64,000 nt of DNA from Chersky-840 sp963764205. GTDB taxonomy: Bacteria > Actinomycetota > Acidimicrobiia > Acidimicrobiales > UBA8190. Position 1 is the stretch's first letter; the number at the start of each line of letters is the position of its first letter. Positions 18,003 through 26,328 of this stretch are shown in pieces. Location: assembly GCA_963764205.1 (NCBI GenBank), contig CAVXRN010000002.1:1-64000 (forward strand). Direction: 5' to 3'. Below the pieces are notes generated by a model. It did not search any database, was not told the origin of the DNA, and was given only the letters and a program-made list of their open reading frames with translations. Both the position numbers and the translations under genes were made by a program.

Positions 18003-18161
18003 AGCTGCCCGGCCGCTGCACGTTGGGTCGTCTGGTACCCCATCTGAACACCCAGCGTCGCCGTCCGGACGCGATTTGTCGACCCGGATGGGCTCGTGTG
18101 CGCCCGGACGGCGCCGACGGGGCGTTGACGGAGGGAGGAGGTGGACATATCATCTCATTAA

Positions 18162-18178
18162 TCGGACATCGTGTCTGA
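18162..18178. promoter_or_regulatory. Candidate TetR operator upstream of the P450 gene
   Basis: TCGGACATCGTGTCTGA is an inverted repeat with 7-bp arms (6 of 7 paired) and a 3-bp centre, 22 bp before the P450 start. A further half-site TTGTCCGA overlaps the start region. The TetR gene directly downstream of the P450 is the natural candidate ligand-responsive regulator. Confidence 0.45.
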
Positions 18179-18199
18179 TGCATTGGAGGTGTTGTCCGA

Positions 18200-19438
18200 A
18201 TGACTCCCACCCCGGTCGACCTCACCGATTCCCGCACCTTCGTCCCCGGCGTCCCCTACGAGTGGTTCGCCTATCTGCGCAGCAATGCTCCGGCCTACTG
18301 GCACGAGGAGACCGACGGGCCGGGGTTCTGGGCCATCACCCGGCACGAGGACTGCGTCACCGTGAACCGCGACGCGCATCGCTTCTCCTCGTACCGCAAG
18401 GGCACCTTCTTGTGGGAGACCCCTGAGGACCAGCTCGAGGAACAACGGCTCATGATGGTGACGATGGACCCTCCCATGCACACGCGCTACCGCCGGCTGG
18501 TCAACAAGGGCTTCACCCCGCGCATGATCGGGGAGTTGCAGCAGAGCATCCACGGCGTGGCCGACGAGATCATCGACCGGATCTGCGAGTCGGGATCGGC
18601 CGACTTCGTCATCGACGTCGCGGCGGAGCTCCCGCTCATCGTCCTGGCTGAGCTGCTCGGGGTCCCTCCCGAGGACCGGTCCAAGATGTTCGACTGGTCC
18701 AACCGCATGATCGGGCGGGACGATGCCGAGTACCAGGGGACCCAGGCCGTGGCCGAGGAGAACGCGGCGTTGGCCGCGGTGGAGCTCTTCGGGTACGCGG
18801 CCGAGCTCTACGAGCAGAAGCGGACCCAGCCCGGCGGTGACCTCATGAGCGTCCTGACCCAGGTCGAGCTGGACGGCGAACGCCTGTCGGAGCTCGAGCT
18901 CGACCTGTTCTTCATGCTGCTGGCGGTGGCGGGGAACGAGACCACCCGCAACCTCATGTCCGGTGCGATGGTTGCCTTCTCCCAGTTCCCCGACCAGTGG
19001 GAACGGCTCCGTGAGGACCGGTCGCTCCTGCCCAGCGCGGTGGAGGAGATGCTTCGCTTCGTCACGCCGGTCATGAATTTCCGCCGTCAGGCCACCGAGG
19101 ACGTGGAGATCGGGGGAGAGACGGTGAAAGAAGGCGACAAGGTGGTCTTCTTCCACGTGTCCGCCAACCGCGACGAGGCCGTGTTCGACGACGCCGACCG
19201 GTTCGACATAGGCCGGAAACCCAATCCCCATATGGCATTCGGCGGGGGCGGGCCTCACTTCTGCCTGGGCGCCAACCTGGCCCGCATGGAGATCATCGTG
19301 ATGTTCGAGCACCTCCTCGACCGCCTCCCCGACATCGTCGTGAACGGCCCGGTCGAGCGTCTACAGTCGAACTTCATCAACGGGGTGAAGCATCTTCCGG
19401 TGGGGTTCTCGCCCTCGGCCCGGGTCGGGGCCCACTGA
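18200..19438 (+). CDS. Cytochrome P450 (CYP125/124/142-like)
   Basis: A 412-residue soluble bacterial P450. Visible motifs are the I-helix AGNETT (244-249), the K-helix ExxR at E283-R286 and the haem-binding loop FGGGGPHFCLGANLAR with the proximal cysteine C355. The CLGANLARMEI form and the PPMHTRYRRLVNKGFTPR segment match the clade that hydroxylates steroid side chains, branched lipids or terpenoids. No ferredoxin is adjacent. The ATG at 18200 follows GGAGG. The TetR gene starts directly after its stop, so the two are one transcription unit. Confidence 0.93.
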   Translation: MTPTPVDLTDSRTFVPGVPYEWFAYLRSNAPAYWHEETDGPGFWAITRHEDCVTVNRDAHRFSSYRKGTFLWETPEDQLEEQRLMMVTMDPPMHTRYRRLVNKGFTPRMIGELQQSIHGVADEIIDRICESGSADFVIDVAAELPLIVLAELLGVPPEDRSKMFDWSNRMIGRDDAEYQGTQAVAEENAALAAVELFGYAAELYEQKRTQPGGDLMSVLTQVELDGERLSELELDLFFMLLAVAGNETTRNLMSGAMVAFSQFPDQWERLREDRSLLPSAVEEMLRFVTPVMNFRRQATEDVEIGGETVKEGDKVVFFHVSANRDEAVFDDADRFDIGRKPNPHMAFGGGGPHFCLGANLARMEIIVMFEHLLDRLPDIVVNGPVERLQSNFINGVKHLPVGFSPSARVGAH

Positions 19439-20086
19439 GTGCCCCGCTCCTCGCCGGCCGAGCTCAAGGCGCTCATCCGCGACTTCCGCCGCGACCAGAT
19501 CATCGACGTGGCCCGACGACTGTTCGGCGAGCGCGGCACGACCGAGGTCCCCATGGACGAGATCGCCACCGAGGCAGGGGTGGCGCGGTCGACGTTGTAC
19601 GTGTACTTCGCCAATCGTGACGAGCTGCTCCGAGCCTGCCTGCAGCGGATGCACACGCTGCTGCTCGACGCCGTCGTCGCCTCGTGGGAGCGTGACGGTT
19701 CGCCCGTCGAGCGTCTGCGGACGCTCGTGCTCGGCATGCTCGAGCGCATCGATGACAACCCCGCCTTCTTCCGTCTCGCCCTCGCCACCCAGGACGTGCC
19801 CAGCCAGGTGTCCTCGACGGTCGGCGCCGAGCTGCAGCTCATCGGTCTCGACATCGCCGGTCTCATCCGCGACGTCATCGAGCAGGGGACACGCTCGGGT
19901 GACTTCCGGTTGCTCGACCCCGACAAGGCCACGACCTTCGTCGGACAACAGCTCTACGGCGCCATGTCGGTGCGGGCCGGTGACCCGAGGCCCGCCCCCC
20001 TCGACGAGTCCGCCGACGACCTCTGCTCCTTCTTGCTCTACGGCCTCGCCGGTCCGGCCCTGGGAGAGCCCCCCCTCTCCGCCTGA
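19439..20086 (+). CDS. TetR-family transcriptional regulator
   Basis: A 215-residue protein starting with GTG immediately after the P450 stop. The N-terminal helix-turn-helix reads IIDVARRLFGERG, then MDEIATEAGVARSTLYVYFANR, the canonical TetR DNA-binding domain. The all-alpha C-terminal domain (LVLGMLERIDDNPAFFRLAL) resembles TetR_C families that bind hydrophobic ligands. It probably represses the P450 unit through the inverted repeat at 18162-18178. Confidence 0.92.
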   Translation: MPRSSPAELKALIRDFRRDQIIDVARRLFGERGTTEVPMDEIATEAGVARSTLYVYFANRDELLRACLQRMHTLLLDAVVASWERDGSPVERLRTLVLGMLERIDDNPAFFRLALATQDVPSQVSSTVGAELQLIGLDIAGLIRDVIEQGTRSGDFRLLDPDKATTFVGQQLYGAMSVRAGDPRPAPLDESADDLCSFLLYGLAGPALGEPPLSA

Positions 20087-20159
20087 CCGACCTCGGCCGG
20101 GGGACGGCCTGCGCACGCCCTGCGGTGGGGGTCGACGCCGACGGGGCGCTGCACGCACA

Positions 20160-21422
20160 ATGGTCGGCATGCGTCGTCGTCGTGGTGTCCCGGATGGACC
20201 TCGCATCTCGGCTCCGGCCGGCGACGGGGCCCGGGACCTCACGGTCATCGCCGTCCCCTTCTACTTCGCCACCATGGCGGGGGAGTACCTGTGGCTGCGT
20301 CACCGCGCCGCCCGGACCGGCCCCACGGCGGGCGACTACGAGCGGCGCGACACGCTGGCCAGCCTGGCCATGGGTGTGGGCAGCCTTCTGGCTCCGCTCG
20401 TCGGGCCCCGGCTCCTGAGGCCGTTCACCCCGGGCCGGGGCCGCTACGGGCGCGCCGTGGTGATCGGCGCCCTGGGGGCGGCCGCGGCGACGACCGTCGC
20501 CGACATCGTGACGAGACGCATCGAGGCGCGCCGCGGGGGCCCTGGGGCCGATGCCGCATCCGGGCCCGACGTCGCATCCGATGTGGCGTACGAGGCCCAG
20601 ACGCAGTGGGTCTCGCGCGCGGCGAGGCGGGTGCAGTCGGTCGGGGGCGTCGTCACCGTGGTGGCCGGTGGCGTGGCCATCACGACCACCTGGGCGGCGC
20701 GCACCAGCCCCGAGCGGCTGTGGCGCCGGCGCATCCTCCCCGATGTCGGGACCGGGGCCCTGGCCGTGGTGGCGGCCGTGGCGGCGTGGGACTTCCTCTA
20801 CTACTGGGACCACCGCTTCATGCACAGCAGCCGGTACATGTGGGCCATCCACGTCGTGCACCACTCGAGCGAGCACTACAACCTGTCGACGGCGCTGCGC
20901 CAGCCCGTGGCCGAGGCCTTCGGGACGTTCGTGCCTTTCGGCGCGCTGTGCCTGGTGGGCATCAGGCCCGGTCTGGTGGAGACGGCGCGGGGCGTGAACC
21001 TCCTGTACCAGTACTGGATCCACACCGAGACCGTGGGTCGCCTGGGGCGGGCCGAGGACATGCTCAACACGCCCTCGCACCACCGGGTGCACCACGGGTC
21101 GAACCGCCGGTACCTCGACCGCAACCACGGCAGCATCCTCATCGTGTGGGACCGCCTCTTCGGGACCTTCGAGCCCGAGGAGGAGCCCGTCGTGTACGGG
21201 CTCACCAAGAACATCGACACGTTCCAGCCGGGGCGGATCGTGACGCACGAGTACGCGGCGATCCTGCGCGACGTGGCGGCCTCGACCAGTTGGCGCGAGC
21301 GGCTGTCCTACGTCGGGCGCGGTCCGGGTTGGGCCAACGCCCATCGAGCCGAGCGTGGCGCCGCCGGGCCGGCGCCGGCCGGGCCCGAGACGCCGGACCT
21401 CGAGGTCCCGGTCAGCGCCTGA
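20160..21422 (+). CDS. Fatty acid hydroxylase / sterol desaturase superfamily membrane protein
   Basis: A ~420-residue di-iron membrane oxygenase. The three histidine clusters of the superfamily are present: DHRFMH, HVVHHSSEHYN and HHRVHHGSN, plus an upstream FLYYWDH. Several spans precede them. Substrate classes include sterols, fatty acids and alkylglycerol ethers, and sequence alone does not decide. I place the start at the ATG at 20160 (MVGM); an ATG at 20169 is possible. It is followed after 27 bp by the phosphonate-monoesterase-like gene. A link to lipid chemistry with the P450 is plausible but unproven. Confidence 0.88.
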   Translation: MVGMRRRRGVPDGPRISAPAGDGARDLTVIAVPFYFATMAGEYLWLRHRAARTGPTAGDYERRDTLASLAMGVGSLLAPLVGPRLLRPFTPGRGRYGRAVVIGALGAAAATTVADIVTRRIEARRGGPGADAASGPDVASDVAYEAQTQWVSRAARRVQSVGGVVTVVAGGVAITTTWAARTSPERLWRRRILPDVGTGALAVVAAVAAWDFLYYWDHRFMHSSRYMWAIHVVHHSSEHYNLSTALRQPVAEAFGTFVPFGALCLVGIRPGLVETARGVNLLYQYWIHTETVGRLGRAEDMLNTPSHHRVHHGSNRRYLDRNHGSILIVWDRLFGTFEPEEEPVVYGLTKNIDTFQPGRIVTHEYAAILRDVAASTSWRERLSYVGRGPGWANAHRAERGAAGPAPAGPETPDLEVPVSA

Positions 21423-21449
21423 GCGCCCACGGGCGACGGCACACTCGCG

Positions 21450-22883
21450 ATGAACGTCCTTCTCGTCACGCTCGACCAATTCCGCGGTGACTGTCTGTCC
21501 GCGGCGGGGCACCCCGTGGTGCGGACCCCCAATCTCGACCGGCTGGCCGCGGGCGGGGTACGGCTGACCCGGCATTACAGCCAAGCCGCCCCGTGCGGTC
21601 CGGGCCGCGCCTGTCTCTACACGGGCACGTACCAGTTCAACAACCGGGTGGTCGGCAACGGGACGCCACTCGACTTCCGCTTCGACAACGTGGCGCGCGC
21701 GGCGCGGCGGGCCGGGTACGTACCGACCGTGTTCGGCTACGCCGACCAGGCGCTCGACCCGAGGGAGGCGACGGGCCCCGACGACCGTCGGCTCTCGACC
21801 TATCAGGGGTTCCCGCCGGGATTCGAGGTCGGGCTCGACCTGCCCGACGAACAGGACGCGTGGCGCGCCTGGCTCGAGGGCCTCGGCTACGACGTCCCCG
21901 CCGACGGCGACGCCGCGTTGGCCACCGAGCCCGACCGGCCCGCCGAGCACGGCGTCTCGGCCTTCCTCAGCGACGCGCTCATCGCCTGGCTCGAACGCCG
22001 GGACGGGCCCTGGTTCGCGCACGCCAGCTACTGGCGTCCCCACCCGCCCTACGCCGCAGCCGGCCACTGGTCGACGGCCTACGACTCCGACGCCCTACCT
22101 CGGGTCGTCGCCCCCCCGGCACGCCCCATGCCGTGGTGCGGCAACCTGGCGGCGCAGCCCGCCCCCGAGGACGAGCGCGCCCTGCGCGCTCTGCAGGCGC
22201 AGTACTTCGGCATGATCTCCGACGTCGACGCACAACTGGGACGAGTCCTCGACACGCTCCGGTCATTGCGCATGTGGGACGACACGATGGTCATCGTGAC
22301 CGCAGACCACGGCGAGCAACTGGGCGACCAGGCCACACTGGGCAAGGGGGGGCCCTTCGAGGCGAGCTACCGCATCCCCGGGATCGTGCGCGACCCGCGC
22401 CACCCCGAGGCGCACGGGACGGTGGTCACCGAATTCACCGAGAACGTCGACGTCCTCCCCACCATCTGCGAAGCCATCGACATCGACGTCCCGGCGCAGT
22501 GCGACGGCCTCCCGCTCACGCCCTTCTTGCGGGGCGAGCGACCGCCGTGGTGGCGCGAGGCCGCGCACTGGGAGTACGACTGGCGGTGGGAGTACATCTT
22601 CCGGGGCCCGCACCCCTGGCCCTGGGACCGGCGCCTCGAGTCCCAACACCTGTCGGTGCTGCGGTCGGAGTCCGCCGCGTACGTCCAGTACGGCGAGGGC
22701 CAGTGGCGGTGCTTCGACCTCGGCGTCGAACCGGGATGGCGCACCGAGGTCACCGACCCCGAAGTCGTCCTCGACCACGCCCGGTCCATGTTGACATGGC
22801 GGTCGCGCCACACCGACCGTACGCTCAGCGACATGTTGTCCTACGACGGCGGCGTCGGTCGGCTCCCCGGTCGCGTCACGTGA
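21450..22883 (+). CDS. Phosphonate monoester hydrolase / sulfatase-family hydrolase
   Basis: A 477-residue alkaline-phosphatase-superfamily enzyme. The formylglycine motif is CGPGR (C49-R53), the CxPxR form in which the cysteine is converted to formylglycine. Metal ligands are apparent at LDQFRGD (D9) and ADHGEQLGD (D286-H287). The sequence tracks phosphonate monoester hydrolases in several places: PCGP before the core, DDTMVIVTADHGEQLGD, ENVDVLPTICEAI, and the C-terminal MLTWRSRHTDRTLSDM. Simple arylsulfatases lack that tail. The next gene begins inside its stop (GTGA), and the neighbours are PhnZ- and PhnY-like, supporting a phosphonate role. Arylsulfatase or diesterase activity remains possible. 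Confidence 0.85.
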   Translation: MNVLLVTLDQFRGDCLSAAGHPVVRTPNLDRLAAGGVRLTRHYSQAAPCGPGRACLYTGTYQFNNRVVGNGTPLDFRFDNVARAARRAGYVPTVFGYADQALDPREATGPDDRRLSTYQGFPPGFEVGLDLPDEQDAWRAWLEGLGYDVPADGDAALATEPDRPAEHGVSAFLSDALIAWLERRDGPWFAHASYWRPHPPYAAAGHWSTAYDSDALPRVVAPPARPMPWCGNLAAQPAPEDERALRALQAQYFGMISDVDAQLGRVLDTLRSLRMWDDTMVIVTADHGEQLGDQATLGKGGPFEASYRIPGIVRDPRHPEAHGTVVTEFTENVDVLPTICEAIDIDVPAQCDGLPLTPFLRGERPPWWREAAHWEYDWRWEYIFRGPHPWPWDRRLESQHLSVLRSESAAYVQYGEGQWRCFDLGVEPGWRTEVTDPEVVLDHARSMLTWRSRHTDRTLSDMLSYDGGVGRLPGRVT

Positions 22884-23413
22884 CACTGGCAGAGCTGCTC
22901 GAGCTGCTCGCCTCGATGGACGGCGAATCGGCCGAGGCGACCGACGGGCTCAGTGAGCTCGATCACGGCCTGCAGTGCGCGTCCGAGTTGGCCCGGCTGC
23001 GCCCGGCGGACGACGAGCTGCACCTGGCGGGCCTGGTGCACGACATCGGCCACCGGTTCGGGCCCGACGAGCGTCACGGCGTGCTCGGGGCCCGAGCCGT
23101 GCGCGGTCTGCTCGGTGACCGGGTGGCGGGCCTGGTCGAGGCGCACGTTCCCGCCAAGCGCTACCTCGTCACCACCGACGCCGCCTACCGGTCGGTCCTG
23201 TCGACCGAGAGCGCGCGCACCCTCGGTGTCCAAGGCGGCCCCCTCACACCCGAGGAGCTCGCCTCGTTCTTGTCGTCGCCCTACGCGGCCGACGCCGTCG
23301 AGCTACGGCGGGCCGACGATGCGGCCAAGGTGCCGGGCCGCGTCGTGGCGCCGTTGGCGCATTGGGCGCCCCTGCTGGTGGCCCGGGCCGCAGCCGCGGC
23401 CCCCGCGTCGTGA
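22880..23413 (+). CDS. PhnZ-like HD-domain mixed-valence diiron oxygenase
   Basis: A 177-residue protein from the GTG at 22880, overlapping the preceding stop. It is a compact HD protein: ELDHGLQC (H29), LVHDIGHR (H54, D55), then EAHVPAKRYL (H89, K93), VQGGPLTPEE and RRADDAAK (D146/D147). The HVxAKRYL and QGGP signatures distinguish the PhnZ/TmpB branch, which oxidatively cleaves the C-P bond of 1-hydroxyphosphonates, from ordinary HD phosphohydrolases. Residues before H29 do not include the tyrosine expected in the PhnZ substrate lid, so the substrate may differ from the 2-aminoethylphosphonate product. Confidence 0.85.
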   Translation: MTLAELLELLASMDGESAEATDGLSELDHGLQCASELARLRPADDELHLAGLVHDIGHRFGPDERHGVLGARAVRGLLGDRVAGLVEAHVPAKRYLVTTDAAYRSVLSTESARTLGVQGGPLTPEELASFLSSPYAADAVELRRADDAAKVPGRVVAPLAHWAPLLVARAAAAAPAS

Positions 23414-23458
23414 ACGCCCCATCGTGAACCCCCGCACCGAGAACACCGCATCGTGAAC
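23408..23458 (+). repeat. Three copies of TCGTGAAC between the HD-oxygenase and dioxygenase genes
   Basis: TCGTGAAC occurs at 23408-23415, 23422-23429 and 23451-23458; the first holds the upstream stop and the third the GTG start of the next gene. This is probably a local slippage duplication. Confidence 0.5.
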
Positions 23459-24217
23459 GCCGGGACACCGATCCGTCGGGGCGTCGTCGTTGGTGCGGAG
23501 CTCGCCGCGCTCCAGGCCTGGGCGACCGAAGTCCAGTCGTGGCCGGCCGGCAGCCACCGCTGGGGCCAGTATGCCGAGCGCACCGCCGGGGGTGACGTCA
23601 TCTGTCGGACCGAGAACGTGTCGGCCTGTCATGGCGGGTTCGCCCGGCTGAGCGCCGGGCCACTGGCGCAGGTGGCGTCGGCCGCGCTGGGAGAGCCGGT
23701 CGTGGGGTTCAAGGACAAGATCAACTACAAGCAGCCCGGCGGAGCGGGGTTCAGCCCCCACCAGGACCTCGCCGCCTATCCCGGTGCGTCCCGGGTCATG
23801 TCGGTGCTCCTGGCCATCGACGAGTGCACGACGACCTCGGGCTGTCTGTGGTTCGCACCCGGCGTGGACGAGCTCCTGGACACCGACGACCGCGGCGTGG
23901 TGGTCGGCTCGGTGGTGTCGTCATTGTCGTGGTCGCCGGCCGAGTTGGCCCCCGGCGACGCCCTGTGCATCGCGGGGACGACGCCGCACTACAGCGAGGC
24001 CAACACCAGCGCCGCGGCGCGCCGTGTGCTCGTGGCGAGCTATGCGCCGGAGGGAGAGGGCTACGACCGCGAGCGGTACTACGCAGCGCGCCTGGAGCAG
24101 ATGGAGCGGGCCGGTGCGGGCGGCGACCAATTCCGCATCAGCACCCTGGCCGACTTCGAAGGGGTCGAGGCCGCGTCCGTCCCCGCGGTGGTGACCGGGA
24201 CGTGCCGACACCGCTGA
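23453..24217 (+). CDS. PhnY-like Fe(II)/2-oxoglutarate dioxygenase (PhyH family)
   Basis: A 254-residue phytanoyl-CoA-dioxygenase-family protein. Iron ligands are the HxD at H103-D105 (SPHQDLAAY) and a distal histidine H179 (TTPHYSEANTS); R190 is placed to bind 2-oxoglutarate. The preceding KDKINYKQPGGAGF segment is characteristic of PhnY/TmpA dioxygenases that hydroxylate the alpha carbon of phosphonates. It directly follows the PhnZ-like gene, as expected for the two-step route: PhnY makes the 1-hydroxyphosphonate, PhnZ releases phosphate. The start is GTG. Other PhyH substrates cannot be excluded. Confidence 0.83.
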   Translation: MNAGTPIRRGVVVGAELAALQAWATEVQSWPAGSHRWGQYAERTAGGDVICRTENVSACHGGFARLSAGPLAQVASAALGEPVVGFKDKINYKQPGGAGFSPHQDLAAYPGASRVMSVLLAIDECTTTSGCLWFAPGVDELLDTDDRGVVVGSVVSSLSWSPAELAPGDALCIAGTTPHYSEANTSAAARRVLVASYAPEGEGYDRERYYAARLEQMERAGAGGDQFRISTLADFEGVEAASVPAVVTGTCRHR

Positions 24218-24225
24218 GCGGGTGA

Positions 24226-26172
24226 TCAGCTGTTGGCGGAGGTGAAGCGGTCGCGAATGGCGCGGGCGGTCTTCTTCGCCTCGTACATCGCCTCGTCGGC
24301 CTGGCGCACGAGCAGCATCGGGTCGGTGTCGGCGTCGCACTGGGTGAGGGCCACGCCCACGCTCGCCTCCAGCGGGACCAGCATGTCCTGCACGGGGATC
24401 CGACACTGCGCCACGCTCTCGCGGATCCGCTGCACCACGGTGTCGCCCTCGCAGCTGTGGCGGTGGCACAGCACCACGAGGAACTCGTCCCCACCCAGTC
24501 GGCCGACGACGTCGCACTCGTCGGTCGCCTGCATGAGGGCCATGCCGGTGGCGAGGATGGCGGTGTCGCCCACTTCGTGCCCGTACGTGTCGTTCAGAGG
24601 CTTCAACCCGTCGAGGTCGATGAAGAGCACGGCCACGGTCTCGCCCGCCTCGCGGCGACGGCTCACGTCGTGGGTGAGGAACTCGAACACCGCGGCGCGG
24701 TTCTTGAGCCCCGTGAGCGAGTCATGGGTGGCGGCCTCGTGCAGGAGCTGGCGCTGGAGCTCGCGCTCGCGGATCCGCACGGCCAGGGTGTCGACCGACG
24801 CCTGCAGGGCGTGGCCGGTCCTCCCGGGCAACGGGGTGAGGAGCTCGGGGTCCGAAAGGTCCTCGGCCGCCAGCGCGACGGCCTTGGCCTCGACCGCCTT
24901 CAGGGTCGACGCCATGTCGTTGAACGCGTCGGTGGCGATCACGACCTCGCGGGGCCCCGAGTCCGGCAGCCGCTCGAGGTCGAAGTCCCCGCTGTGGACC
25001 TGCTGGGCCGCGCCGGCGAGCTTCTTGAGCGGTCGGGTGAGGAAGCGCCCGCCCACGACGACACCGCCGAGGGAAACGAGCGCCAGCAGAGCCAGGAAGA
25101 GGATCTCACCCATGAGGCGACCCGACGCCGCCGTGGCCTGGGCCAGAGCGGTGTCGTGCAGGTCCTGGGAGGCCGAGGTCACGAGCTTGTTCAAGTCGCC
25201 GAGGTAGTTGAGGCCCGGCGTCATCGACGTGCCCGCGAACGTCGTGTTGCCGACGAATGGTGGCCTGGCGCCGGTGAGGGCCACGGTGAGCCCCTGTTGG
25301 ACGGTGGCCGCGAAGCGTTGGTCCGACTGGTCGGTCTGCAGGTGCTGCCACGCGAGCTTCGCTTTCGGGCTCAACTCACCGGAAAACTCACCCGTGGCGG
25401 TCTTGTACTCGCCCGCCGCCTGGATCAGCTCCTGCTTGGAGTCGGGGGGCCCGGTGCCTTCGAGCACGTAGATGGACCCGCTGATCTCCGCGCCCCCCGC
25501 CAGGAACGCCTCGTATGTCTGACGCAGCGCGGAGACGTGGACCTCGAAGGTCCCAGGGGGCTGCCATTTGGCCACGTCGGCCTGGAGCCGTGCGTAATCC
25601 TTGTACCAGACGGCGTCGATGTCGGCAGACATCTTGGTCGTGAAGGCGACGACATCGCCGTAGGAGACGGCCTTGGCCTCCACCTTGGGAATGAGTGTTT
25701 GCAACGTTGCGAGGTCGGCGCGCAGCGTGGGGGTCGACGAGAAGGTCGGGACATCGGCGATGGTGGCCGCGTCATGGGCCAGCTGGGTGCGGAAGGGGAC
25801 TGCGGGGTGCAAGAGGCCGTCGAGCGCCGGTTCGCCGATGCCGATCTGCGCCGCGTAGGACACCGCTGTGAGGGGCACCTCCAGGGAGTTCATCTGTGCG
25901 CGGGCACCCGCGACAACCTGGAGACGGGTGGCGTCGGTCGCTGCCACCTCGGCATTCTGACGGAACCGCCAGGCGGAGGTGGCCGACGACGCGATCAGCA
26001 CCGCGGTGCCGAGCATGGGCAGCAGCACCACCAGCGTGAGCAGAAGGCGCACGCCGGGACGCCAGCGGGCCCTCGGGGCGCGCTGTCCTTCGTCGGGCCC
26101 CGCGTCGAAGCTCGCGCCGTCGTCAGCTGGCGCTATTCCGCCGCCGCCTTGAGTGATCGGTGTCGTTGCCAT
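24226..26172 (-). CDS. Membrane HAMP-GGDEF diguanylate cyclase
   Basis: A ~648-residue protein from the ATG at 26172 (MATTPITQ); an upstream in-frame start at 26268 would add a region overlapping regulatory-looking DNA. A first span (LLLTLVVLLPMLGTAVLIAS) is followed by a ~300-residue extracytoplasmic helical sensor, a second span, HAMP (LTRPLKKLAGAAQQVHSGD) and a GGDEF domain with intact GRLGGDEFLVVL. The usual RxxD inhibitory site five residues before GGDEF is not present (DECD instead), so product inhibition may be weak. It would synthesise c-di-GMP; no EAL domain is encoded in the window. Confidence 0.92.
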   Translation of the reverse strand: MATTPITQGGGGIAPADDGASFDAGPDEGQRAPRARWRPGVRLLLTLVVLLPMLGTAVLIASSATSAWRFRQNAEVAATDATRLQVVAGARAQMNSLEVPLTAVSYAAQIGIGEPALDGLLHPAVPFRTQLAHDAATIADVPTFSSTPTLRADLATLQTLIPKVEAKAVSYGDVVAFTTKMSADIDAVWYKDYARLQADVAKWQPPGTFEVHVSALRQTYEAFLAGGAEISGSIYVLEGTGPPDSKQELIQAAGEYKTATGEFSGELSPKAKLAWQHLQTDQSDQRFAATVQQGLTVALTGARPPFVGNTTFAGTSMTPGLNYLGDLNKLVTSASQDLHDTALAQATAASGRLMGEILFLALLALVSLGGVVVGGRFLTRPLKKLAGAAQQVHSGDFDLERLPDSGPREVVIATDAFNDMASTLKAVEAKAVALAAEDLSDPELLTPLPGRTGHALQASVDTLAVRIRERELQRQLLHEAATHDSLTGLKNRAAVFEFLTHDVSRRREAGETVAVLFIDLDGLKPLNDTYGHEVGDTAILATGMALMQATDECDVVGRLGGDEFLVVLCHRHSCEGDTVVQRIRESVAQCRIPVQDMLVPLEASVGVALTQCDADTDPMLLVRQADEAMYEAKKTARAIRDRFTSANS

Positions 26173-26280
26173 GGGCTCCCCGAAGTTCTCGACAGGCGGG
26201 GCCGAGTCCTTGACCCGTGGCACATCGGGGCAGGTCACAGGCACGATTGCAGTCTCTGACCCTGGCATCGGTTCGGGCCG

Positions 26281-26302
26281 CCATAGGACTTGCGACCTAT
26301 GG
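26281..26302. promoter_or_regulatory. Inverted repeat upstream of the diguanylate cyclase
   Basis: Perfect 7-bp arms CCATAGG and CCTATGG, 8 bp apart, 109 bp before the chosen start. Its core (26284-26300) resembles the element upstream of both cpaB copies. Candidate regulator-binding site. Confidence 0.4.
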
Positions 26303-26328
26303 TCGGCGGGCGGATGTGGCGACGGGGC

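Noticed and set aside
19875..22067. 730-residue minus-strand ORF
   Set aside because: Antisense to TetR, the hydroxylase and the PMH-like gene, which all have clear motifs; low-complexity composition.
21450..22883. Simple arylsulfatase annotation
   Set aside because: The CGPxR form, the MLTWRSRHTDRT tail and the PhnY/PhnZ-like neighbours fit phosphonate monoester hydrolases better, although sulfatase activity is not excluded.
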